From Pseudomonas sp. CBZ-4 (GTDB lineage Bacteria > Pseudomonadota > Gammaproteobacteria > Pseudomonadales > Pseudomonadaceae), in assembly GCF_000346755.1 (NCBI RefSeq), contig NZ_ANNV01000148.1:1-64000 (forward strand): a stretch of DNA of 64,000 nt. The letters are read 5' to 3'. Shown in pieces: positions 44,553-52,747 of this stretch. Position 1 is the stretch's first letter. Every line of letters begins with the position of its first letter. A model generated the notes under the pieces. The model did not search any database and was not told where the DNA came from. It saw only the letters and a list, made by a program, of their open reading frames with translations. The translations under genes were made by a program, and so were the position numbers.

Positions 44553-46976
44553 ATGGCAAGGAAGAAGGTAAAAAACTCCACAGGTAATGGCATCCTGATC
44601 ATTTTCGCTCTGGCCTTCGGCGCAGTCGCATCGATCCCGAAAAATGCTTGGATCGCCATTGGTGTTATTGCTTGCATTGCCGCGGTTTTTTGGCTGCTGG
44701 TTCGTCGCTCAAGGCGACAGGCCGAGCAATTTTCAGTGGCCGTTTCGGAGACAGAACGTCTGCGAGAGCATCAACGGTCAGGCATCACTTTCTCTATCCG
44801 TGAGGTTTCAGGGAGCAATATGGGCACAGAGGAAACCTCTGATTTTTATACTGTCCAACTCGGCTCAGCATCTTCAAAGTCCTTCAAAATTCCAAATGCG
44901 AGCACGCAAAAACCTGATGTTCGCTGGGTGCCAGCAGGTGAATCTGTCACCGTTTCCGGTTTTTCAATTCCCGGTGGCATGTTCTATATGGGCAGCGTGC
45001 TAGGTGGCCGGCACGATGCCGAAGAACCCTCACTGATAAACCCCAAGCTCCGTATCGCAAAGACACACGTCGATCTAGAAGAACGGCTGATGTCCTATTG
45101 GCCCAGTTTTCACTCCATCACGTCAGAGGCTCGCCGTGGATACCTTCAATGGCTGGAGGGCGGTCGTCGTTACCCACTGGCAGACACCGGCTACGTCTTT
45201 TTGTATTTCTATGGTCTAGAGCGTCGAGCACTCGTTGACGCAGTGAGTGACCCGGGCGTCAAGGCTGAGCTTCCTTTGATCGTAGAAGAAGTCCAGCGCC
45301 TATTGAGTATCTACGGGGAAAATAGGTCGTTCAGGGGATATGCGGAAGGTTTTCTGGATTACCTGAGCAACACCAAGATCGATCCAGACCTTTACCTTGG
45401 CCCACCTCCCAACGTTGTCGCGTATAGCTACGAGATGCCACTGCCACTACGCGTAGGTCTGGGGCAATTCGCTTCCAACAAGCGCCCCCTTGATGCCGAT
45501 TGGGCATTAGCCTGGGCGCTAGCTGACCCCAACATCAGCAAACGCACGCCCGTGACTCGCTGCAAGGATGTCTTTTCGAGACTGTTCAAGCTTAAGTACA
45601 CAAGCGCCCATCCTAAGGGTCTTGTCCTGGCGCAGAACAAGACCAAACTTAAAACCAGCTATCGGCCGGCCTCCGCGGTCTTAATGGCCCCCACGCTTAG
45701 CTTGGGTGACCTTCCTGATGTCCTGGCCACGTCAGGTACACGAAAAAGCCTGCAGTTGCTGGTTGAGCTATGCACTACCGAGCTTGAACCCTACAGCCGA
45801 TATTTGGGCCGCAACCCTGATAGCGCAGAAGCTCTCGAAGGTCTTTTGCAACTTCCCGTCGCTCTCTGGCCGACGGCAGCCCGTACAGAATTGGACGAGC
45901 TTCAATTCAGAATTGGCGACGACCTGATTGTCATGAGCTTTGGCGAACTCGCAGGCCGGTTCAAGAGCGCCGGCGCCCTGTCCCGCGACAAAGTACTTGC
46001 ACTTGCCCGCGCGCTGGAATCGCTTCACATCGGTATTGAACCCGACGTACTGGCTGGCAGTAAGACACCGAAAGCAGAAGATCAAATCGCGCTGTTCGTG
46101 ACTCAACCAGAAGACGGGTCACTGCGAGCTTCTGCAGCCTACAATGCTGCTTCGGTGACGCTCGACCTTGCTAGTGCTGTGGCTTCTGCCGATGGTGATA
46201 CCTCCACTGAGGAAGTTATGCTTCTTGCTCAACACATCGACTCCTGGAATCACCTGAGTGTGGCCCATCGCAAACGCCTTAAAGCACACCTGCGAATGCA
46301 GATCCAGCAACCACCAACGCTGGCCAGCCTAAAGAAAAAACTCGACCCACTAACGGTCGAAGCCAAACGCACGATTGCCAGCTTCCTGGCCCATCTGGCG
46401 CAAGCAGATGGCATCGTCAGCCCATTGGAAGTGAAACTTCTTGAGCGCGTTTACAAGGCCCTGCAGCTGGACAGTCAGTTGCTGTACAGCGATCTCCACG
46501 GTGCTGCATCTGGAGCAAGTATTGCCTTCGTAAAACCAAAAGCCGGCATTCCTCGTTCCGAGCCTGGTACCCCGATCAACTCCACTGCAAATCAAGGGTT
46601 CGTGCTTGATCACGAGCGCATTGCAGAACTGCAACGAGAAACCGCAGAGGTCTCCGCCCTCCTTGCCAAAGTCTTCACTGATGACCAGGTTGACGAACCG
46701 GAACAGTTGATAGATGTGGCAGAATCAGTACAAAAATCGAATGCAGACATTGATGGTCTCGATTTGGAACACTCTGCATTCCTTCGGTTGCTGATCTCAC
46801 GCCCTGAGTGGAGCCGCTCCGAACTTGAAGCTGCCGCCAGCGACATGGAGCTGATGCTCGATGGTGCCCTGGAACAAATTAACGACATGGCTTTTGAACG
46901 ATTCGACATGCCCGTCACTGAGGGTGATGACCCTGTCGAGATCAATACAGACATTCTGGAAGAGTTAGCCCTATGA
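44553..46976 (+). CDS. sngA: TerB-domain protein, Shango component SngA
   Basis: An 807-residue protein. Two N-terminal membrane helices (about 14-28 and 33-49) anchor it. A TerB_N domain follows (WVPAGESVTVSGFSIPGGMF, GYVFLYFYGLERRAL, near 125-235). TerB-like helical repeats with the metal-ligand pattern AxADG lie near 542 (ASADGDTSTEE) and 615 (AQADGIVSPLE), then a TerB_C-like tail. ATG 44553 is used; a TTG four codons earlier is an alternative. It overlaps the next gene as ATGA. The trio TerB protein, ATPase and Lhr-type helicase matches the Shango anti-phage system of Pseudomonas as I remember it; the role of TerB there is unknown. Confidence 0.82.
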   Translation: MARKKVKNSTGNGILIIFALAFGAVASIPKNAWIAIGVIACIAAVFWLLVRRSRRQAEQFSVAVSETERLREHQRSGITFSIREVSGSNMGTEETSDFYTVQLGSASSKSFKIPNASTQKPDVRWVPAGESVTVSGFSIPGGMFYMGSVLGGRHDAEEPSLINPKLRIAKTHVDLEERLMSYWPSFHSITSEARRGYLQWLEGGRRYPLADTGYVFLYFYGLERRALVDAVSDPGVKAELPLIVEEVQRLLSIYGENRSFRGYAEGFLDYLSNTKIDPDLYLGPPPNVVAYSYEMPLPLRVGLGQFASNKRPLDADWALAWALADPNISKRTPVTRCKDVFSRLFKLKYTSAHPKGLVLAQNKTKLKTSYRPASAVLMAPTLSLGDLPDVLATSGTRKSLQLLVELCTTELEPYSRYLGRNPDSAEALEGLLQLPVALWPTAARTELDELQFRIGDDLIVMSFGELAGRFKSAGALSRDKVLALARALESLHIGIEPDVLAGSKTPKAEDQIALFVTQPEDGSLRASAAYNAASVTLDLASAVASADGDTSTEEVMLLAQHIDSWNHLSVAHRKRLKAHLRMQIQQPPTLASLKKKLDPLTVEAKRTIASFLAHLAQADGIVSPLEVKLLERVYKALQLDSQLLYSDLHGAASGASIAFVKPKAGIPRSEPGTPINSTANQGFVLDHERIAELQRETAEVSALLAKVFTDDQVDEPEQLIDVAESVQKSNADIDGLDLEHSAFLRLLISRPEWSRSELEAAASDMELMLDGALEQINDMAFERFDMPVTEGDDPVEINTDILEELAL

Positions 46977-48268
46977 GCACTATCAGAGCCAAGGATCGCG
47001 ATGCGGTCATCCAGTCGCTACGCGCAGGCGTCGTTCCTCGCGTGGGCCAACACCTGATTCAGGTTGGCCGGGTAGGCGAACTAGATGCACTGATTAAGGA
47101 CGTCAATCGCCTGGTTGAAAGTGGATCGGCATTTCGAGTCGTCATTGGCGAGTACGGTGCGGGCAAGACGTTCTTTCTGAACCTGGTACGAGCCATTGCC
47201 ATGGAGCGCAAGCTTGTCACCATGCATGCCGACTTGAACCCAGATCGCAGATTACATGCCACGGGTGGACAAGCACGTTCGCTTTACTCCGAGTTGGCTA
47301 AAAACATGTCGACGCGTACGAAGCCCGACGGAGGGGCTATGCAAGGCATTGTTGAGAAATTCATCTCTCAGGCCAAAACCGAAGCCAAGGCGGCGGGTAC
47401 GGACAGCGAGACTATTATTCGTGCTCACTTGGCCGAGCTGACCGAGATGGTCAACGGGTATGATTTTGCGGAGGTGATTGCCGCCTATTGCCGAGGTTTC
47501 GAAGAAGGCAACGAGCAGCTCAAGGCCGACGCCATCCGTTGGTTGCGTGGAGAGTTCACCACTAAGACTGATGCTCGAGCAGCCTTGGGTGTACGAACCA
47601 TCATTGATGATGCCTCCGTCTACGATCAGCTCAAGCTCCTGTCGAGATTCGTCAGACTTGCAGGTTTTGGCGGTCTGATGATCTGCCTCGACGAACTGGT
47701 CAACCTCTACAAACTGGCCAATACCCAAGCTCGTAATGCCAATTACGAACAGATCCTCCGTATTCTCAACGACTCTCTGCAGGGATCGTCCGAAGGGCTT
47801 GGTTTCGTTTTAGGTGGCACTCCTGAGTTTTTGATGGACACTCGTCGGGGGCTATTCAGCTACCCTGCCCTGCAATCTCGATTGGCCGAGAACTCGTTTG
47901 CAAAATCAGGATTGGTGGATCTGTCGGGGCCGGTCATTCGCCTGACCAGCCTGACCCCGGAAGACTTCTACGTGCTGCTTCAGAAGCTTCGTCACGTATA
48001 CGCTGGCGGGGATGTCGAAAAATACTTACTACCTGACGAAGCGCTCCCCTTGTTCATGGCGCATTGTAATCAGCGCCTGGGAGAAGCTTACTTCCGCACG
48101 CCACGTACCACGATCACAGCGTTCATCAACCTGCTCGCCATCTTGGAGCAAAACCCGGGCGCCGATTGGCGAATGCTGCTTGGAGCCGTCGAGGTCGCCA
48201 GGGACTCAGGCGGCGAAGACGATACCAAAGTCGATGCGGACGATGAACTTGCCACCTTCACACTCTGA
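46973..48268 (+). CDS. sngB: BrxD-like (DUF2791) ATPase, Shango component SngB
   Basis: A 431-residue P-loop ATPase with Walker A GEYGAGKT at 59-66 and a Walker B-like strand GGLMICLDELVNLYKL near 235-245, followed by a QSRLAENSF arginine-bearing segment. DUF2791 proteins are known as BrxD in type 2 BREX, where they pair with a BrxHI helicase; here no pglX, pglZ or brxC is present. Overlaps sngA (ATGA) and the helicase gene (about 26 bases), so the three proteins are made together. It probably powers or loads the helicase. Confidence 0.85.
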   Translation: MSTIRAKDRDAVIQSLRAGVVPRVGQHLIQVGRVGELDALIKDVNRLVESGSAFRVVIGEYGAGKTFFLNLVRAIAMERKLVTMHADLNPDRRLHATGGQARSLYSELAKNMSTRTKPDGGAMQGIVEKFISQAKTEAKAAGTDSETIIRAHLAELTEMVNGYDFAEVIAAYCRGFEEGNEQLKADAIRWLRGEFTTKTDARAALGVRTIIDDASVYDQLKLLSRFVRLAGFGGLMICLDELVNLYKLANTQARNANYEQILRILNDSLQGSSEGLGFVLGGTPEFLMDTRRGLFSYPALQSRLAENSFAKSGLVDLSGPVIRLTSLTPEDFYVLLQKLRHVYAGGDVEKYLLPDEALPLFMAHCNQRLGEAYFRTPRTTITAFINLLAILEQNPGADWRMLLGAVEVARDSGGEDDTKVDADDELATFTL

Positions 48269-50510
48269 GTCATCGGGTTTCGATCAACTTGAGTCCCGAA
48301 TCCAGCGATGGGTTTGGGCGGAAGGCTGGACTTCCTTGCGCGACGCCCAGGAATGGGCGGTACCTGTTCTGGTGGATGCCGATCAGGATGTCATCATCGC
48401 CGCAGCAACAGCGGCAGGCAAAACCGAGGCTGCTTTTCTTCCCATACTCACCAATTTGCTGAATCGTGATGATCCACCCGGTTCGGTGCTGTATATCAGC
48501 CCGCTCAAGGCCCTGATCAACGACCAGTGGGACAGGTTAAGCCGTCTTTGTCAGCAGCTTGAGATTCCCGTAGTGGCTTGGCACGGGGACATCTCCTCAA
48601 GCAAAAAACATCGCTTTTTGAAGTCCCCTGAGGGGGTGCTTCTGATCACTCCTGAATCCCTTGAAGCCCTGTTCGTCAACCGCGGTTCAAGTCTTGGCGG
48701 GGTGTTCCAGCACCTGCGTTATATCGTCGTGGATGAGCTGCATGCGTTCATCGGTAGCGAACGAGGCAAGCAACTTCAGTCGCTAATGCATCGGGTAGAA
48801 CTTGTTGCCGGCCACCGTCTCCCTAGAGTCGGGCTCTCAGCCACCCTCGGCGATATGAAGATGGCGTCGGAGTTTTTGCGTCCGGGAAATGCCGATGGCG
48901 TTACCGTCATTGAATCAAAAAGCTCCAACCAGACTCTCCAGGTGCAAGTTCGTGGTTACGTTCAGCCACCCATGAGCGAGCTCAAGAAGAAGCCCGTAAA
49001 GCTCTCTGACCAGGCGGAAAATGAAGACGAGACAGAGAACGAGGCAAGCCCAGACTTCGCGATCGCCGATCATCTTTACAAGGTGTTACGCGGCAGTAAC
49101 AACCTGATTTTCCCAAACAGCCGGTCTCAGGTTGAATGGTACGCAGATCAACTGCGACGGCGCTGCGAGAAAGGCGGCGTGCCTAACGAATTCTGGCCTC
49201 ATCACGGTAGCCTTTCGAAGGACTTACGTGAGCAAGCAGAGCATGCTCTCAAGGCAGGGACTCATGCAGCATCCGCGATTTGCACCACGACGCTTGAGCT
49301 CGGCATAGACATCGGCAGCATCAAAACAGTCGTGCAGATTGGTGCCCCACCATCGGTGGCGAGTCTGCGACAACGTCTAGGGCGATCGGGAAGGCGCCCA
49401 GGAGAAAAAGCAACGCTGCGCGTTTACTGCAAGGAATCGCCACTCAAAGATGGATCGAGCCTCTCGGATCAACTGCGCCAAGGCTTGGTTCAAACCATTG
49501 CCATGGTTCGACTGCTGGCCAAGGGGTGGTTTGAACCTCCCAGGGCTCAAGGCATTCACGCGTCCACCCTCGTTCAACAATGTCTTTCAGTGATTGCCCA
49601 GTGCGGCGGTGCATCTGCTGCAGATCTCTGGAAAAGTTTGATTGCTGAGGGAGCATTTACAAAAGTTGAGAAACCAGACTTTGTGAAGTTGCTCAAGGCG
49701 CTCGGCGAGCACGAGCTCATTGTTCAGGACAGCTCAGGGTTGCTTCTTCCTGGGACGGTTGGAGAGCGATTGATCAACCACTATGAGTTCTACAGCGCAT
49801 TCACCAGCGACGAAGAATTTCGCCTTGTATGCGATGGTAGGGCACTGGGATCTGTGCCGGTAAGCCGTCCACTGACCAAGGATCAGCGCATTATTTTCGG
49901 AGGCCGGAGGTGGCAGGTTCGTGATGTTGATCTCCAGGCCAAAGTCATCATCGTTTCAGCAGCACGCGGTGGTGCCCCTCCTCAGTTCGACGGTCTGGGT
50001 GCGATGGTGCATGACAACGTACGCCAAGAAATGCGAGCCGTCTTGGCAGACACAATCCCCTGCCCCTTTATTGATCAAGGGGCTCAAGAGCTTCTCGACG
50101 AGGCTCGAAAGACATTTGTTTCGCTGGGCCTTGGTAAGCGCTACATAGTTGAGTCGGGCGGTAAGTGTTATCTGATGAGCTGGCTAGGTGATCATGCCAA
50201 CGATGCACTGCGCTTGTTACTCAATCATGTCGGCCTTTCTTGTGATAACGCAGGCCTTACCATTGAGATTGACGCCGACATCGGTCGAACCCAAATGGCA
50301 CTGAAGGAAGTCGGAAGCCTGGATGCTGCTGATCTAGACTCGATACTTTCGGAGGTGGAAAACATGCTGCGCGAAAAGTGGGATTGGGCACTGCCGCAAT
50401 CCTTGCTGATGAAGTCGTTTGCTTCCATATCGCTCGATATCTCGACCGCAATTCTTTTTGCACAGAGTCATTCTCTGGAAAAAAAAGCGGAAGAAACTGC
50501 GCCGCATTGA
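48243..50510 (+). CDS. sngC: Lhr/BrxHI-like DEAD/DEAH helicase, Shango component SngC
   Basis: A 755-residue superfamily II helicase: Walker A ATAAGKTEAAF near 55, motif II VVDELHAFIG near 161, motif III SATLGD, motif V/VI TTLELGIDIGSI and RQRLGRSGRRPG near 377, then a winged-helix and C-terminal region as in Lhr-like enzymes. ATG 48243 (or 48234) inside the end of sngB is chosen because family similarity begins soon after; the frame open further upstream is antigenic noise of sngB. It ends the TerB-ATPase-helicase operon. Confidence 0.85.
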   Translation: MNLPPSHSESSGFDQLESRIQRWVWAEGWTSLRDAQEWAVPVLVDADQDVIIAAATAAGKTEAAFLPILTNLLNRDDPPGSVLYISPLKALINDQWDRLSRLCQQLEIPVVAWHGDISSSKKHRFLKSPEGVLLITPESLEALFVNRGSSLGGVFQHLRYIVVDELHAFIGSERGKQLQSLMHRVELVAGHRLPRVGLSATLGDMKMASEFLRPGNADGVTVIESKSSNQTLQVQVRGYVQPPMSELKKKPVKLSDQAENEDETENEASPDFAIADHLYKVLRGSNNLIFPNSRSQVEWYADQLRRRCEKGGVPNEFWPHHGSLSKDLREQAEHALKAGTHAASAICTTTLELGIDIGSIKTVVQIGAPPSVASLRQRLGRSGRRPGEKATLRVYCKESPLKDGSSLSDQLRQGLVQTIAMVRLLAKGWFEPPRAQGIHASTLVQQCLSVIAQCGGASAADLWKSLIAEGAFTKVEKPDFVKLLKALGEHELIVQDSSGLLLPGTVGERLINHYEFYSAFTSDEEFRLVCDGRALGSVPVSRPLTKDQRIIFGGRRWQVRDVDLQAKVIIVSAARGGAPPQFDGLGAMVHDNVRQEMRAVLADTIPCPFIDQGAQELLDEARKTFVSLGLGKRYIVESGGKCYLMSWLGDHANDALRLLLNHVGLSCDNAGLTIEIDADIGRTQMALKEVGSLDAADLDSILSEVENMLREKWDWALPQSLLMKSFASISLDISTAILFAQSHSLEKKAEETAPH

Positions 50511-50788
50511 TCCGATGCTAGACGCAGAAAACACTGCGATGCTTCCCCGCTGGGCTGATGATGAGTGATCACCGCCGGCTCCGCTTTGCTTAATCTGGGC
50601 CTATTTACCGGCCAGCACGGAATGATTTGTTTTTAATCGAGTATCGTGGCCCACCGGCTAACACTTAAACATCGAAATCTCCGAGAAGCTGACCTTCGAT
50701 TAAAACCAGGTCGATATTTAACAGTTCTCAGTCGACCAGCTCCGTGCCATCATTTTGCAATCCACCCCAGCGATAAAAGGACGTACCG
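50511..50788. other. Intergenic region, presumed rmuC promoter
   Basis: 278 bases without a gene; visibly AT-rich. The rmuC-like gene thus likely has its own promoter rather than being the fourth gene of the upstream operon. AAAGGA precedes its ATG. Confidence 0.5.
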
Positions 50789-52708
50789 ATGGCACAACAA
50801 TATCTCATTCCGGCCCTGATCGGACTCTTCAGCTTGCTGTTTCTGGGGATCGGTTTCTGGATCAATAGCCGTATCGCGGCAGGCAAGCTGGCTCAACAAT
50901 TCTCCGAAATACAATCCAGTCATCAAGCTGAACACCAGCAATTGCTGAACGATGTTGCGCTTTCTCGGCAACGTGAGCAGCAAATGCTCCATGAGCAATC
51001 GGAACATCAAAATGAGCTGAAACTGGCCAGTGAAGCATTGGCGAACCATCGAGAGATCGAGAAGCAGCTCAGCATTCAGCTCAGCGAGTTCAAGACTTCG
51101 CTGGAGGCCGAGAAGCAACGCACGCTCGATAAAGTGCAGCAACTCGCAGAGGCCGCCGCCCTCACTGAAAAACACAGCGTGGAAACGAACCAACTCCGGC
51201 TACAGCTCGGCGAATTAAAACAAGAGCTTGGGCAAGGCCAGGAGCAGACTCGGCAGTTGGATGAGTTGAAGCAGGCGCTGACGCAGCAGCAAGCGCGTTT
51301 TGAAGCAGCTCAACTACAACTGCAAAAACAAGGTGAGCATCTAGGTCAAAGCGCGGAACAAGCGCATCAGCTCCTGGAGGTAAAAACCGCCAATAAGGAC
51401 CTCCAAAGTCGTCTCGACAATACCCAGGAAGAATTCAAAAAGCAGCGCGAACAATTGGGGCAGGCGGCAGAACAAAAGGACCAATTGGACACGCTGCGCA
51501 ACACATTGGCCCAACGAGACAAAGAACTAGGCGATACGCGAGATGAACTCAGCCTTGCGAAGCAGAGTCTTGCCGAAATAAATATGCGCCACCAGCGCGA
51601 CCAGCACTCAGCTACAGAGAAACTGCAGCTGTTGGAAGATAACAAGGTTCAACTCAAGCAGGAGTTTCAGAATCTTGCAAATCAGATTTTCGACAGCAAA
51701 CAGCAGAGCTTCTCTGAGCAAAGCCGCCAAGGGCTGGACACTCTGCTAAAACCGTTCAAGGACCAGCTCGAATCATTCCGTCAGCGAGTGGATCAGGTTC
51801 ACTCCGATACCGTGCAAGGCCAAAGCTCGATGAAAAGCGAGCTGGTCAAGCTGATGGAATTGAACGTCCAGATCACAACCGAGGCGTCAAATCTTACCAA
51901 AGCGCTTAAAGGTGACAAAAAACTTCAAGGCACCTGGGGCGAGCAAAAGGTAGAGATGCTGCTCGAGCAGGCAGGGCTGCGTAAAGGGTTCGAGTACCAC
52001 CGCGAGGCGAACTTCAAGGACGACGATGCAGGAAACAATCGACCAGACTTCGTGGTCAATTTACCCGAAGGTAAACACATCATCATTGACAGCAAGATGT
52101 CGCTGGTGGCCTACACGGAGTACGTTTCCGCCGAAACCGACGAAGATCGCACCAAAGCCCTGTCCGCACACGTTCTGGCGTTGAAGAACCACATCAACGG
52201 ATTGTCCGATAAGAAATACACCGACCTTAACGGCATCAACTCTCCTGACTTTGTGTTTTTATTCATGCCGGTTGAGCCCGCGTATTTGGTCGCGGCTGAG
52301 CACAGTCCGGGGGTATTCCAGGCTGCATATGAAAAACGTATTGCGATAATTACCGCCACCACACTGCTGCCAGTTCTGAGGGTCGTATCGAATCTGTGGA
52401 GCATCCAACGTCAAAACAGCAGCACGCTGCAACTCGCAACGATGGCGAGCAAGGTCTACGACAAGTTGCGAATCTTCGTGGATAAAATGGACAAGCTCGG
52501 TAATCAGATCGCTACGGTGCAGAAAAGCTACTCAGACAGCGTCAATACGCTGAAAGGGGATCACGGAAGCCTGACCAAGACCGTGGACAAGTTCGTCGCT
52601 TTGGGCGTCACGGTCTCCAAGCGTCTACCAGCATCAGCTGTGGGAGACGATGAAGAGATGGAAAGCGAGTTGGCAACACTTCCGGTGGAAAGTGCGGCCA
52701 ATACCTAA
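50789..52708 (+). CDS. rmuC-like: RmuC-family DNA recombination/nuclease-like protein
   Basis: A 639-residue protein with an N-terminal transmembrane helix (LIPALIGLFSLLFLGIGFWI), a very long coiled coil (about 30-300, rich in Gln/Glu/Leu heptads), then the RmuC domain. The PD-(D/E)xK-type core shows GTWGEQKVEMLLEQAGL, RPDFVVNLP and IIIDSKMSL near 395-437. E. coli RmuC limits inversion at short repeats. Chromosomes normally carry one copy elsewhere, so an island copy set between Shango and Zorya may serve defence. The coiled coil is longer than in the usual housekeeping form of about 450-500 residues. Confidence 0.88.
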   Translation: MAQQYLIPALIGLFSLLFLGIGFWINSRIAAGKLAQQFSEIQSSHQAEHQQLLNDVALSRQREQQMLHEQSEHQNELKLASEALANHREIEKQLSIQLSEFKTSLEAEKQRTLDKVQQLAEAAALTEKHSVETNQLRLQLGELKQELGQGQEQTRQLDELKQALTQQQARFEAAQLQLQKQGEHLGQSAEQAHQLLEVKTANKDLQSRLDNTQEEFKKQREQLGQAAEQKDQLDTLRNTLAQRDKELGDTRDELSLAKQSLAEINMRHQRDQHSATEKLQLLEDNKVQLKQEFQNLANQIFDSKQQSFSEQSRQGLDTLLKPFKDQLESFRQRVDQVHSDTVQGQSSMKSELVKLMELNVQITTEASNLTKALKGDKKLQGTWGEQKVEMLLEQAGLRKGFEYHREANFKDDDAGNNRPDFVVNLPEGKHIIIDSKMSLVAYTEYVSAETDEDRTKALSAHVLALKNHINGLSDKKYTDLNGINSPDFVFLFMPVEPAYLVAAEHSPGVFQAAYEKRIAIITATTLLPVLRVVSNLWSIQRQNSSTLQLATMASKVYDKLRIFVDKMDKLGNQIATVQKSYSDSVNTLKGDHGSLTKTVDKFVALGVTVSKRLPASAVGDDEEMESELATLPVESAANT

Positions 52709-52717
52709 CCTAAACAG

Positions 52718-52745
52718 TGAGCGGTAACCCTTGCCGCTCATTTTG
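52718..52745 (+). terminator. Intrinsic terminator of rmuC-like gene
   Basis: TGAGCGG (52718-52724) pairs with CCGCTCA (52734-52740) over a 9-base loop, followed by TTTT. It lies in the 39 bases between the convergent rmuC and zorD stops. Confidence 0.7.
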
Positions 52746-52747
52746 CC

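Noticed and set aside
46973..50510. Partial BREX system
   Set aside because: The ATPase and helicase resemble BrxD and BrxHI, but no pglX methylase, pglZ phosphatase, brxC/pglY or brxA/B gene is in the window, and the TerB partner fits Shango better.
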